This document shows, piece after piece, positions 1-8,773 of a DNA stretch of 64,000 nt (positions are counted from its first letter, which is position 1; each line of letters starts with the position of its first letter). Origin of the DNA: Daejeonia sp002484105. GTDB lineage: Bacteria; Bacteroidota; Bacteroidia; Flavobacteriales; Weeksellaceae. The DNA lies in the NCBI RefSeq assembly GCF_051175565.1, contig NZ_CP195105.1, forward strand, positions 2,790,001 to 2,854,000, written 5' to 3'. The notes beneath the pieces are model-generated. The model was not told where the DNA came from. It saw nothing but the letters and a program-made list of their open reading frames with translations, and did not search any database. A program made the translations under genes and the position numbers.

Positions 1-1
1 A

Positions 2-589
2 GGAAGAAATTACAGCAAACACGCAAAAGAACTGGGCAACGAAATCCCCGAAAAACCTGTAATTTTCATTAAACCTGATACCGCCCTGCTGAAGGGCAGC
101 GATTTCTATCTCCCCGAATTTTCGCAGGAGGTGCATTATGAACTGGAAGTGGTGGTGAAAATCTCGAAAGGTGGAAAATACATCCTGAAAGAAAACGCCT
201 CCAGACATTATGAAGAGATTGCTCTCGGGCTGGATTTCACGGCAAGAGACCTGCAGAGCGAACTGAAATCCAAGGGACTGCCCTGGGAACTGGCAAAAGC
301 TTTTGACGGATCTGCCGCCGTCAGCACTTTCTTTCCAAAGTCCCATTACGACCTCAGCCATCTGAACTTCTCGCTTTTTAAAAACAACAAAAAAGTACAG
401 GACGGCTGTACGGAAAACATGATTTTCCCTGTAGATGACATTATTGCTTTTGCATCGCAGTATTTCACACTCCGAATCGGCGACCTGATCTTTACCGGCA
501 CTCCGGAAGGCGTTGGAAAAACAGAAGAAAACGACATCCTCCAGGCATATCTTGAGGATCAGAAAGTGCTCGATATCCGGATTCTATAA
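2..589 (+). CDS. Fumarylacetoacetate hydrolase family protein, 5' truncated by window edge
   Basis: The frame is open from base 2, so the first ATG inside the window (131) is internal and the true start lies upstream. The visible 195 residues begin with GRNYSKHAKELGN and continue through a KPDTALL stretch. This is the N-terminal pattern of small FAH-fold enzymes such as acylpyruvase/oxaloacetate decarboxylase (FAHD1, YcgM group). The acidic metal ligands are recognisable in HYELE and in LGLDFTARD, and the C-terminal IGDLIFTGTPEGVG motif is typical of the family. Family members cleave C-C bonds of acylpyruvates or decarboxylate oxaloacetate in the cytosol using Mg2+ or Mn2+; the substrate here is not known. 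The gene ends convergently with the thioesterase gene on the other strand, overlapping it by 6 bases. The family is certain and the exact reaction is not. Confidence 0.88.
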   Translation, partial: GRNYSKHAKELGNEIPEKPVIFIKPDTALLKGSDFYLPEFSQEVHYELEVVVKISKGGKYILKENASRHYEEIALGLDFTARDLQSELKSKGLPWELAKAFDGSAAVSTFFPKSHYDLSHLNFSLFKNNKKVQDGCTENMIFPVDDIIAFASQYFTLRIGDLIFTGTPEGVGKTEENDILQAYLEDQKVLDIRIL

Positions 590-997
590 TTCCGGTATTT
601 TCTTGCTGAGTTTGTAGATCGTTCCCCGAAAGCTTGCCACAAGTTCACCACGCTGGTTTCTGATACTGATGTCGTAAATACCCGTCTTACGTGTCTCACT
701 GATCAGGACACTTTCAGCAGTAAGGATATCACCTTCATAAGCTGCTTTGGTAAAACTGATCACACAGTTCAGCGCTACAGAAGCATCGCCTGTGTTGTTG
801 GACGAAAATGCAAGAGCTGCATCTGCAAACGCAAATGTAGCTCCTCCATGTACGGTTCCGAGCCCGTTGATCATTTCCTTTTTTACCGGCATGCGAATCA
901 GGCAGTATTTTTCGCGGACGTCGGTAAGTTCAATGCCCATCCATTGTGCAAATGCATCGCGGCTGTATATATATTCTGCAGTTTCTTTTGGCGTCAT
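584..997 (-). CDS. paaI: PaaI-type hotdog-fold thioesterase
   Basis: A 137-residue single hotdog-fold protein. The helix region VHGGATFAFADAALAFSSN (about residues 50-68) matches the PaaI signature HGG-x(5)-AD, and the Asp of FADAA is the expected catalytic acid. PaaI hydrolyses ring-hydroxylated phenylacetyl-CoA thioesters in the cytosol as a rescue enzyme of the phenylacetate pathway. The gene lies 84 bases downstream of a paaG-like gene on the same strand, which supports the Paa assignment over a general acyl-CoA thioesterase. The other catabolic paa genes are not in the window, so the pair may belong to a dispersed pathway. Its last bases overlap the convergent FAH gene. Confidence 0.85.
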   Translation of the reverse strand: MTPKETAEYIYSRDAFAQWMGIELTDVREKYCLIRMPVKKEMINGLGTVHGGATFAFADAALAFSSNNTGDASVALNCVISFTKAAYEGDILTAESVLISETRKTGIYDISIRNQRGELVASFRGTIYKLSKKIPEL

Positions 998-1081
998 TAC
1001 TGAATAAAGTTGGGTAATAAAGCCTCAAAAATAAAATTTATCCATAAAAAAATCATATAGAATAACGAAAATATTCAACGG

Positions 1082-1879
1082 TTATTTTCCTGTAAAGACT
1101 GGTTTTCTTTTATTGAGAAATGCCTGCACCCCTTCCATAAAGTCCTGCGTGCGTCCTGCAACCTGCTGAAGTTCGGCTTCGCGGCTCAGTTGCTCATCAA
1201 GTGTATTGCTGTAAGATTCGTTGAAGGCCTTTTTGGTAATGCTGATAGCGGCAGTCGGCAGAGAAGAAATATGTTGCAGCACTGCCATAGATTTTTCCAT
1301 AAAAGCCTCGTCATCAAAGACATCTGCAATCAGTCCGAGATGCCGGGCTTCTTCTGCCGGAAGTTTTTTTCCGGTAAAGGCCAGGTAGCCTGCCAGCTGT
1401 CTTCCAAGAAGTTTAGGCAGATAATAAGTTCCCGCAGTATCCGGAATGAGACCTATATTGACAAAAGACTGTGCAAAATATGCACTCCTGGCAGCAAGTG
1501 TAAAATCACAGATGAGTGCCAGCATAGCCCCTGCTCCCACCGCAGCACCATTCACCAGAGAAATCACAGGTTTGCGGCATTCTACAATCGATCTCACAAG
1601 AGGATTGTAGTAATCCAGCACGATACGTTCAATAGGGTTCTCTTCAGTAGTTTTGTTCAGGTTCATTGCTTCTGCAAGATTCTGTCCGGAGCAGAAGGCA
1701 TTTCCTCGTCCGGAAATAGCAATACATCGGACGGTTTCGTCACGGCTGCATTCGTCAAGAAAGGTTTTCAGTTCTTTCAGCAGGGGTTTTGTCAGTGCAT
1801 TCATCAACTCCGGCTGGTTCAGGAATACGATTTTGAGTTTCCCGTCCAGATGGTTTTCAATTTCAAATTGGTAATACAT
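1082..1879 (-). CDS. paaG: Enoyl-CoA hydratase/isomerase family protein, PaaG-like
   Basis: A 265-residue crotonase-fold protein. The two oxyanion-hole segments are visible: GNAFCSGQNL (about residues 59-68) and NGAAVGAGAMLAL (about 109-121). The catalytic-region motif GLIPDTAGTYYLP (about 142-154) carries the Asp that PaaG uses for 1,2-epoxyphenylacetyl-CoA isomerisation, where ordinary enoyl-CoA hydratases have Glu. PaaG converts ring-1,2-epoxyphenylacetyl-CoA to an oxepin-CoA and also acts in the beta-oxidation steps of phenylacetate breakdown. A paaI gene follows on the same strand. A general enoyl-CoA isomerase is the main alternative. Confidence 0.82.
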   Translation of the reverse strand: MYYQFEIENHLDGKLKIVFLNQPELMNALTKPLLKELKTFLDECSRDETVRCIAISGRGNAFCSGQNLAEAMNLNKTTEENPIERIVLDYYNPLVRSIVECRKPVISLVNGAAVGAGAMLALICDFTLAARSAYFAQSFVNIGLIPDTAGTYYLPKLLGRQLAGYLAFTGKKLPAEEARHLGLIADVFDDEAFMEKSMAVLQHISSLPTAAISITKKAFNESYSNTLDEQLSREAELQQVAGRTQDFMEGVQAFLNKRKPVFTGK

Positions 1880-2001
1880 AGTGTCAAATAATGTGTTTTT
1901 GTTAATATAAAGTGCTAAAGATAGCTTTTTATCCCGTTTTATAATGTTTTTATTTTTCCCGAAAAATTTTCCGGTTCACACAGCAAGAGCCTGCAACGAC
2001 C

Positions 2002-2259
2002 TCAGATGTTCCCCTCACTCAAATGGTCTTTTACATAAATCCCCATTTTCCCGTTCGAATATTCTCCTGCGACAAACTTTACGCTTTTGTCCCCATCGCG
2101 AATGCAGTATTCTTTAAAGTAATAGACCTGCCCTTCGTAAGGCCCCTGCACTTCGACCTTTTTGTTGGTACATTCCCAGTGATAATTCCAGATATTGAAA
2201 CCTTCTATACAGAAAGTTTCGTTTTCGTTAATGGCTTTGGCAAAATTCCAGTGATTCAT
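2002..2259 (-). CDS. Small hypothetical protein
   Basis: An 85-residue frame rich in aromatic residues and Cys (WNYHWEC, YYFKEYC), with no signal peptide or membrane segment. I do not recognise a family. The composition is protein-like (alternating beta-type hydrophobics, a KFVAGEY strand and a charged C-terminus), and no other gene competes for this strand. It stands alone, about 120 bases from paaG and 350 bases from clpB, which reads the other way. It starts at an ATG with only a weak purine-rich stretch upstream, as usual in this phylum. It is probably a real, narrowly distributed cytosolic protein of unknown function. Confidence 0.5.
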   Translation of the reverse strand: MNHWNFAKAINENETFCIEGFNIWNYHWECTNKKVEVQGPYEGQVYYFKEYCIRDGDKSVKFVAGEYSNGKMGIYVKDHLSEGNI

Positions 2260-2289
2260 AGGAGTTGTTTTTGGAGGTTTCTGTCATAC

Positions 2290-2611
2290 TAATATACGTC
2301 ATTTTTCACAAAACACAGTATATCAGCATAAAAGACTTCAAAAATATGTAAATTTATCATTCCTCTTGATAGAGAGTATTCTGAAAAAATATTCATCTCC
2401 GGCAGATACACTTCAAAGATTTGTAAAAACCGGAAAAAATTACCATCTTTAAGTCATAGAAGCTTATCTATTCGGAAAAATTGTCATAAATATAATTATC
2501 ATTTCATTTTAAAAAGAAATTTTGACATAATTTCCATTTTTAACAAATTAAGTATAATTTTTGTGTCATCCGAAAGCAGATAATACAATTTAAATAACCC
2601 ACACAATACAT
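2290..2611. other. AT-rich intergenic region upstream of clpB
   Basis: There are 322 bases without a gene. The stretch is AT-rich and contains a TATAATTTTTG block at 2553-2563, about 50 bases before the clpB ATG. This resembles the Bacteroidota -7 element (TAnnTTTG) with one extra base, but no well-spaced TTTG lies upstream, so the promoter call is tentative. No heat-shock element of a named type was recognised. Confidence 0.35.
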
Positions 2612-5206
2612 ATGAACTTAAATCAGTTTACCGTAAAATCACAGGAAGCCATCCAGAAAGCACAACAGGTAGCGATGGAATTCTCTAACCAGAGTATCGA
2701 ACCCCAGCATCTTCTTGAAGGAATCTTTGAGAGTGATGAACACATTTCTGAATTTCTGCTCAAAAAATCTGAAGCAGATGCCGACCTTGTAAGACAAAGA
2801 AACCGCGACAGCATTGACGCGCTTCCGAAAGTGGAAGGAGGCAACCTTTATCTTTCCCAGAGTGCCAACAAAGTACTGCTGGAAGCCCCGAACATCGCAA
2901 AAAAAATGGGAGATGAATATGTAACCATAGAACATCTCTGGCTTGCATTAATTGAAGTAAACTCTCCTGTATCCCAGATGCTGAAGGATATGGGTGTAAC
3001 CCGTGCACTGCTGGAAGGCGGCATCAAAGAACTTCGGAAAGGCAGTAAAGCCACATCAGCCAGCTCCGAAGAAACCTATCAGAGCCTGGCGAAATTTGCA
3101 AAAAACCTTAACGAACTTGCCTCAGACGGCAAACTGGATCCGGTAATCGGCCGTGATGAGGAAATCCGGCGTGTATTGCAGATCCTTTCCCGAAGAACCA
3201 AAAACAACCCCATCCTGATCGGCGAGCCTGGCGTTGGTAAAACCGCCATTGCAGAAGGACTTGCGCACAGAATTGTTTCCGGCGACGTACCGGAAAACCT
3301 GATGGACAAAGTGATATTCTCCCTTGATATGGGATCTCTGGTTGCCGGAGCCAAATACAAAGGTGAATTTGAAGAACGTCTGAAATCCGTAGTGAATGAA
3401 GTCATCAAATCTGACGGACAGATTATCCTCTTCATCGACGAGATCCACACACTGGTAGGAGCCGGTGGAGGCGAAGGTGCGATGGATGCAGCCAATATCC
3501 TGAAACCAGCCCTTGCAAGAGGCGAACTGAGAGCTATAGGAGCTACCACACTGAATGAATATCAGAAATATTTTGAAAAAGACAAAGCTCTCGAAAGACG
3601 TTTCCAGAAGGTAATGGTGGAAGAACCGGATACCGAATCTGCCATCTCGATCCTGAGAGGCATCAAAGAAAAATACGAAGCGCACCACAAAGTGCGGATT
3701 AAAGATGAAGCCATTATTGCTGCCGTCGAAATGTCGCAGCGTTACATCTCCGACCGTTTTCTGCCAGACAAGGCCATTGACCTGATTGATGAAGCCTCAG
3801 CCAAACTGAGAATGGAAATCAACTCCAAACCAGAAGAACTGGATGTGCTTGACAGAAAACTGATGCAGATGGAAATAGAGCTGGCAGCCATCTCCCGTGA
3901 AGGAAACCAAACCAAAATCGACCATCTGAAAGAAGATATCGCCAAAGTGACCGAAGACCGCAACCAAATCAACGCACAATGGCTGAAAGAAAAACAAAAA
4001 AGCGAAGACCTTACCCAGGTTAAGAAAAATATCGAAGCGCTGAAACACGATGCAGAACGCGCTTCCAGAGCCGGAGACTATGCCAAAGTCGCCGAAATAC
4101 AGTACGGAAAGTTGCGCGAACAGGAATCCAGACTGAAAGAACTCGAACTCGAAATGCAAAATGACCAGAACGAACTCATCAAAGAGGAAGTTACTGCGGA
4201 AAACATTTCGGAAGTCATCTCCAAATGGACCGGAATCCCCGTCACCAAACTCCTGCAGACAGAAAGAGACAAACTCCTGAATCTGGAAGCAGAGCTTCAC
4301 AAAAGAGTTGTCGGACAGGAAGAAGCCATCCAGGCCGTTGCCGATGCCATCCGGAGAAACAGAGCAGGTCTGAGCGATGAAAAACGCCCTATCGGTTCTT
4401 TCCTTTTCCTCGGTACCACAGGGGTCGGTAAAACCGAACTGGCAAAAGCTCTGGCAGAATTTCTCTTTGACGATGAAAACAATATGACGCGTATTGATAT
4501 GAGTGAGTATCAGGAACGTCACAGCGTTTCTCGTCTTGTCGGTGCGCCTCCGGGATACGTCGGATACGATGAAGGCGGACAGCTGACCGAAGCTGTGAGA
4601 AGAAGACCATATTCTGTTGTGCTTCTCGATGAAATAGAAAAAGCACATCCGGACGTATTCAACACGCTGCTTCAGGTACTGGACGATGGACGACTGACCG
4701 ACAACAAAGGCCGCGTGGTAAATTTCAAAAATACCATTATCATCATGACTTCCAACCTCGGATCGCATCTGATACAGGAAAATTTTGAAAAAATCACAGA
4801 CAGCAACAGAGAAGATATCGTCAGCAAAACCAAGGATGAAGTTTTTGACCTGCTGAAACAGACACTGCGTCCCGAATTTATCAACCGTATCGACGAAGTG
4901 GTACTCTTCCAGCCGCTGACCAAAAAAGAAATCGGAAAAATTGTTCATTTCCAGCTCAGAGGCTTTAATGAACTGCTCGAAAGAAGAAATATTATCATGA
5001 CCGCAACCGAAGATGCAGTAACCTATCTGATGAACAAAGGCTATGACCCCGTATTTGGTGCCAGACCGCTGAAGAGACTGCTGCAGCAGGAAGTGCTCAA
5101 CAAACTTTCCAAAGAGATTCTCGCAGGGAAAATCAATGACGGCGATCGTATAACGCTGGATTATTTTGAAGAAAGCGGACTGGTTTTCCGTCCTGTTGAG
5201 AAGTAG
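2612..5206 (+). CDS. clpB: ATP-dependent chaperone ClpB
   Basis: At 864 residues this is the usual full length. ClpB is the hexameric AAA+ disaggregase that works with DnaK to pull polypeptides out of aggregates in the cytosol. In order, the sequence shows the N-terminal double Clp-N repeat (about 1-145) and AAA-1 with Walker A GEPGVGKT (near 205) and Walker B IILFIDEIHTL. A coiled-coil middle domain rich in Glu/Lys (about 410-530) follows. AAA-2 has Walker A GTTGVGKT (near 610), the pore loop GYVGYDEGG, and a C-terminal D2-small domain with the GARPLKR sensor-2 motif. The M domain distinguishes it from ClpA and ClpC. It is monocistronic, with a strong terminator 25 bases after the stop. Confidence 0.98.
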   Translation: MNLNQFTVKSQEAIQKAQQVAMEFSNQSIEPQHLLEGIFESDEHISEFLLKKSEADADLVRQRNRDSIDALPKVEGGNLYLSQSANKVLLEAPNIAKKMGDEYVTIEHLWLALIEVNSPVSQMLKDMGVTRALLEGGIKELRKGSKATSASSEETYQSLAKFAKNLNELASDGKLDPVIGRDEEIRRVLQILSRRTKNNPILIGEPGVGKTAIAEGLAHRIVSGDVPENLMDKVIFSLDMGSLVAGAKYKGEFEERLKSVVNEVIKSDGQIILFIDEIHTLVGAGGGEGAMDAANILKPALARGELRAIGATTLNEYQKYFEKDKALERRFQKVMVEEPDTESAISILRGIKEKYEAHHKVRIKDEAIIAAVEMSQRYISDRFLPDKAIDLIDEASAKLRMEINSKPEELDVLDRKLMQMEIELAAISREGNQTKIDHLKEDIAKVTEDRNQINAQWLKEKQKSEDLTQVKKNIEALKHDAERASRAGDYAKVAEIQYGKLREQESRLKELELEMQNDQNELIKEEVTAENISEVISKWTGIPVTKLLQTERDKLLNLEAELHKRVVGQEEAIQAVADAIRRNRAGLSDEKRPIGSFLFLGTTGVGKTELAKALAEFLFDDENNMTRIDMSEYQERHSVSRLVGAPPGYVGYDEGGQLTEAVRRRPYSVVLLDEIEKAHPDVFNTLLQVLDDGRLTDNKGRVVNFKNTIIIMTSNLGSHLIQENFEKITDSNREDIVSKTKDEVFDLLKQTLRPEFINRIDEVVLFQPLTKKEIGKIVHFQLRGFNELLERRNIIMTATEDAVTYLMNKGYDPVFGARPLKRLLQQEVLNKLSKEILAGKINDGDRITLDYFEESGLVFRPVEK

Positions 5207-5230
5207 TTTTTTTTCATAAATCAAATTTTT

Positions 5231-5261
5231 ACACTGTCAGTTTTTCTGGCAGTGTTTTTTT
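5231..5261 (+). terminator. Intrinsic terminator of clpB
   Basis: The stem ACACTGTCAG (5231-5240) pairs with CTGGCAGTGT (5246-5255) around a 5-base T loop, with one G-U pair. It runs into a T tract to 5261. Confidence 0.85.
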
Positions 5262-5307
5262 GTTCAAAAAAGATGATTTCCATCATCTTTAGAAATTTTA
5301 ACAAGAA

Positions 5308-5323
5308 TAAACGTTTAACCAAA
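5308..5323. promoter_or_regulatory. Candidate LacI-family operator, upstream copy
   Basis: The palindrome TAAACGTTTA (5308-5317) with a central CG is of the form bound by LacI/GalR-family proteins. The 15-base string AAACGTTTAACCAAA at 5309-5323 recurs exactly at 6569-6583, directly before the fructokinase start. It lies about 180 bases upstream of the promoter of the LacI-type gene, too far for simple promoter overlap. A looping partner or auxiliary site is possible. Confidence 0.5.
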
Positions 5324-5495
5324 ACCAGCACACAGCCGGTGAAAAAACCATTTCTCATCTAAAAAACGAAAGCCCAATCAGGCATTATTCGTATAGTAAA
5401 AAACTGATTTACAAATAATTAAATTGATAACACACTCATTTTGGAAAGGTGCGCAATTTACAATTATTCTCCATTCTACCAAATTTTTACCGTTA

Positions 5496-5526
5496 TTTTT
5501 TTCTTAACAAATCCGTTTTACTTTTG
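5496..5526 (+). promoter_or_regulatory. Bacteroidota-type promoter of the sugar operon regulator
   Basis: The -7 element TACTTTTG (5519-5526) matches TAnnTTTG exactly. TTTT at 5496-5499 stands 19 bases upstream in the place of the -33 TTTG. The ATG of the LacI-type gene follows at 5545, leaving a very short leader. Confidence 0.6.
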
Positions 5527-5544
5527 TCCTGAAAATCAAACGAA

Positions 5545-6549
5545 ATGAAACGTTCATCCATCAAAGATATTGCCCGAATGGCAGGAGTATCCGTCGCCAC
5601 AGTATCGTATGTGCTGAACCGTAAGGAAGGAGTAAGAATCAGTGATGAAACCCGCAAAAAAATTTTTGAAATCGCTGAAACGATTAACTACAAGCCCAAC
5701 AAAATCGCCCGCAGTCTGAAAACCAGTCAAAGCAAACTCATTGGTTTGATTGTAGCCGACATTTCAAATGATTTCTATTCCGGTATTGCAAGAAAAATTG
5801 AAGACAAAGCCCTGCAGCTTGGATATACACTGATTATCGGAAGCTGTGACGAAAATGCTGAAAAATTCTGCAAACTGACCGAACTTTTTTCCCAGCAGCA
5901 GGTAGACGGAATGATTGTCGCACCCGTCCTCGGATCTGAAGACGTGATGAAGCGCCTGATGCAAGAACGGTATCCCGTGGTATGCATCGACCGATATCTG
6001 CCGGAAATTCCGGTCCCCTGTGTAACGGTGAACAACCGGGAAATTTCCGAATCCGTAACACGTCTTCTCGCAGAAAAAAAGTTTGAACAAATCATCTATA
6101 CCGGATATAAAACCGAACTTGCGCATCTGCGCGAACGCGAGGAAGGATTTGATACTGTCATGAACCAATATCCGGAAATACGCTCCAAAAAGATTCTCGT
6201 TGGCCTCGACAATATCCGTGAAGAAGTATGCCGCGGGCTTGAAGAGAACATTGGAAAACAACCGGAAAGCACTGCCCTCTACTTCTCCAGCAACAAACTT
6301 GCCCTTGCCGGCCTGAGCTTCCTGACCCAAAATCAGATTCAGGTTCCCCGACAGGTTTCGGTAGTGGCATTTGACCAAACAGATGCCTATCACCTCTTCC
6401 CTGCTGAAATTTCGTATATCGAGCAGCCACTGGAAGAAATGGCTGATGAAGCGGTACAAATGCTCGACAGCCAGATTCAACAATACAGTGAACGTGGAAA
6501 AAAGATCGTCCTCCCCACTTCTTTACAATTAAAAAACTCGATTCAATAA
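5545..6549 (+). CDS. LacI family transcriptional regulator of the sugar operon
   Basis: A 334-residue LacI/GalR protein. The N-terminal helix-turn-helix reads IKDIARMAGVSVATVSYVLN (about 5-24), followed by the hinge helix region NKIARSLKT (about 52-60). A periplasmic-binding-protein-like sugar-sensing domain starts at LIGLIVADISNDFY. Regulators of this type release or bind palindromic CG-centred operators on sensing a sugar or sugar phosphate. It is the first gene of a co-directional run with fructokinase, permease, porin and epimerase, so it most likely controls them. The operator candidates at 5308 and 6567 fit this and suggest autoregulation. The effector is unknown; fructose or a related ketose is the natural guess. 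Confidence 0.93.
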   Translation: MKRSSIKDIARMAGVSVATVSYVLNRKEGVRISDETRKKIFEIAETINYKPNKIARSLKTSQSKLIGLIVADISNDFYSGIARKIEDKALQLGYTLIIGSCDENAEKFCKLTELFSQQQVDGMIVAPVLGSEDVMKRLMQERYPVVCIDRYLPEIPVPCVTVNNREISESVTRLLAEKKFEQIIYTGYKTELAHLREREEGFDTVMNQYPEIRSKKILVGLDNIREEVCRGLEENIGKQPESTALYFSSNKLALAGLSFLTQNQIQVPRQVSVVAFDQTDAYHLFPAEISYIEQPLEEMADEAVQMLDSQIQQYSERGKKIVLPTSLQLKNSIQ

Positions 6550-6566
6550 TATTTTTAAATACTAAT

Positions 6567-6583
6567 TTAAACGTTTAACCAAA
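6567..6583. promoter_or_regulatory. Candidate LacI-family operator before fructokinase
   Basis: TTAAACGTTTAA (6567-6578) is a perfect 12-base palindrome with central CG. It sits in the 33-base gap between the regulator gene and the fructokinase ATG at 6583. It shares a 15-base string with the copy at 5309-5323. A bound repressor here would block transcription entering the catabolic genes. Confidence 0.6.
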
Positions 6584-7485
6584 TGAAAAATACCTCACCT
6601 TATGTGGTCTGCTTTGGAGAAATCCTCTGGGACATTTTTCCCGATTACCAGCGTGCAGGCGGTGCGCCATTCAATGTGGCCTATCATCTTTCTAAAATGG
6701 GTTATGATGTAAAAATGCTTAGCCGGATTGGCTATGACGATCTTGGCGAACGACTTATCAGCCGCCTCTCCGACTGGAATATCACCTCAGAATATATCCA
6801 GATTGACCCACATCAGCCCACCAGCACTGTGATGGCTACATTTGACGAAAACAATGAAGCTTCCTACGAAATTGTGAGCAATATTGCATGGGATTTTATT
6901 GAAGAACTCCCAAGCCACAAAGACCTGCTTGCCCATGCAGAAGCTTTTGTTTTTGGCAGTCTTTGTGCGAGGAGTGAAACAACCAGAAAAACGCTGTTAC
7001 AACTGCTGGAATATCCGAAACTGAAAGTTTTCGATGTTAATTTCCGCCCGCCATTTATTGACACCCAACTCATTTGCGATCTTCTTGCCAAAGCCAATAT
7101 TGTAAAGCTGAACAAAGCAGAACTTAAGCAAATCCTTGAATTTCTGAACCACATTTATACAGATGAAGAAGAAGGAGTACAATTTCTGCAGCATACATTC
7201 AACATTCCCGAACTGATCCTGACCAAAGGCAGCAAAGGTGCCAAATATTTTGTAGGAAACCGCGAATACGCCTATGGTGCCGTCCCAATAAAAATCGGCG
7301 ATACCGTGGGCAGCGGCGATTCTTTCCTTGCCGGATTTCTATCCAAAAGACTTGCCGGAAATTCTCCGGAAGAAATTATGAAACAAGCCGTGTCGCTCGG
7401 TGCCTTCATCACATCCAAAAACGGAGCCTGCCCGGAATATACTCAAAAAGAGTTTCTGAATTTCCGGAAACAGCATCATATTTAA
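6583..7485 (+). CDS. Fructokinase (PfkB family)
   Basis: A 300-residue PfkB-family carbohydrate kinase. The N-terminal signature AGGAPFNVAYHLSKMG (about 23-38) is the form seen in fructokinases. The C-terminal ATP/substrate signature GDTVGSGDSFLAGF (about 239-252) contains the catalytic Asp and the anion-hole glycines. It phosphorylates free fructose to fructose 6-phosphate in the cytosol with ATP. It follows the LacI-type regulator by 33 bases, with an operator-like palindrome between them, and precedes a sugar permease. With the epimerase at the end of the operon it would be the entry point to glycolysis. ScrK/FrkA-type fructokinase is the best match; action on another ketohexose is possible. 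Confidence 0.9.
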   Translation: MKNTSPYVVCFGEILWDIFPDYQRAGGAPFNVAYHLSKMGYDVKMLSRIGYDDLGERLISRLSDWNITSEYIQIDPHQPTSTVMATFDENNEASYEIVSNIAWDFIEELPSHKDLLAHAEAFVFGSLCARSETTRKTLLQLLEYPKLKVFDVNFRPPFIDTQLICDLLAKANIVKLNKAELKQILEFLNHIYTDEEEGVQFLQHTFNIPELILTKGSKGAKYFVGNREYAYGAVPIKIGDTVGSGDSFLAGFLSKRLAGNSPEEIMKQAVSLGAFITSKNGACPEYTQKEFLNFRKQHHI

Positions 7486-7513
7486 ACCTAAAACCCAACA
7501 AACCATCACCATT

Positions 7514-8767
7514 ATGGAATCACCAAAATTCACCGAAAAGAAATACCGCGTTGTACTCAGCTTCGTTGTTTCTCTGTTTTTTTTCTGGGCGGTTGCCCTC
7601 ACCATGGGCGATGTTTTAAACAAACATTTCCAGAATGTGCTGCACATTTCCAAAAGCCACTCCGGGCTCGTGCAGCTCTCAATTTTCGGAGCGTATGCAC
7701 TGATGGGCATCCCGGCCGGGCTGTTCATGGAGAAATTCGGTTACAAAAAAGGGGTGCTGCTGGGGCTGCTGCTGTTTGCCGGCGGTGCTTTTCTCTTTAT
7801 TCCTGCTGCCAATCAGGCTTCATTTAATTTTTTCCGGTTTGCATTGTTTATTCTTGCAATGGGTATGGCAACACTCGAAACGGTAGCACATCCCTTCGTA
7901 GCAGCACTTGGCGACGAACGTACAAGCGACCAGCGTGTCAATTTTGCGCAGTCATTCAATGGTTTGGGCGCTATTCTCGGGCCACTGATCGGCGGCTTCT
8001 TTATCTTTGGAGCAGCACATCAGGAAAGCAGCAATCTGGATTCTGTGAAACAGCTGTATACCTGGATTGGGATTGTTATCTTCAGTATTGCCATTCTTTT
8101 TTCTTTTGTGAAAGTGCCCGCACTCAAAGATCCCCATGCTGAGGAAAACGAAATTCTGGAAAACGAAATTCATGACGACAAGAAAAAGATTTCGGAATCC
8201 AATCCTTCTGCACCCTTATACAAGCAGAGACATTTTATCTTCGCCGTCGTAGCACAGTTTTTCAATATTGCGGCACAGGGCGGTACATGGGCATTCTTTA
8301 TCAATTACGGGGTGGAAAAAATGCATCTTCACGAAACAGAAGCTTCATACTATTTCTCCCTGAGCATGGCCCTGATGATGGCAGGTCGTTTTATCGGAAC
8401 ATTCCTGATGCGCTATGTTGCTCCCAACAGACTGCTTGCTCTGTTCACTTCCGTCAATATTCTGCTTTGTATTGTTATTTCGCAAAGTTTCGGATGGGTA
8501 TCTTTCATTAGTCTGATCGGGCTCAATTTTTTCCTGAGCGTTATGTACCCAACCATCTTCAGTCTCGGACTGAAAAAGCTGGGCAAAAATGTACAGAAAG
8601 CCTCTTCGTTTCTAGTTATGGCAATGTTTGGCGGTGCTGTGTTTCCTCCGATAATGGGAAGGATCGCCGAAACCGACATTGCCCATGCCTACCTGTTGCC
8701 CATTATCTGCTATGCCGTGATCCTGCTATTTGCCCTTAAATATTATCGCCCGAAAACATTAAAATAA
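7514..8767 (+). CDS. MFS sugar permease, FucP/GluP-like
   Basis: A 417-residue inner-membrane protein with about 12 hydrophobic helices and a charged central loop (about residues 205-235, rich in Glu/Lys/Asp) between the two six-helix halves. The N-terminal helix FFFWAVALTMGDVLN and the EKFGYKKG loop 2-3 motif resemble the FHS (fucose:H+ symporter, FucP) branch of the MFS, which imports monosaccharides with protons. It sits between fructokinase (29 bases) and the outer-membrane porin (7 bases). It therefore very probably carries the hexose used by this operon across the inner membrane. The substrate cannot be read from the sequence. Confidence 0.88.
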   Translation: MESPKFTEKKYRVVLSFVVSLFFFWAVALTMGDVLNKHFQNVLHISKSHSGLVQLSIFGAYALMGIPAGLFMEKFGYKKGVLLGLLLFAGGAFLFIPAANQASFNFFRFALFILAMGMATLETVAHPFVAALGDERTSDQRVNFAQSFNGLGAILGPLIGGFFIFGAAHQESSNLDSVKQLYTWIGIVIFSIAILFSFVKVPALKDPHAEENEILENEIHDDKKKISESNPSAPLYKQRHFIFAVVAQFFNIAAQGGTWAFFINYGVEKMHLHETEASYYFSLSMALMMAGRFIGTFLMRYVAPNRLLALFTSVNILLCIVISQSFGWVSFISLIGLNFFLSVMYPTIFSLGLKKLGKNVQKASSFLVMAMFGGAVFPPIMGRIAETDIAHAYLLPIICYAVILLFALKYYRPKTLK

Positions 8768-8773
8768 ATACTC

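Noticed and set aside
3797..5224. 475-codon open frame antisense to clpB
   Set aside because: It is the mirror of a highly biased coding sequence. The translation is Phe/Cys/His-rich with no domain, and clpB on the other strand is certain.
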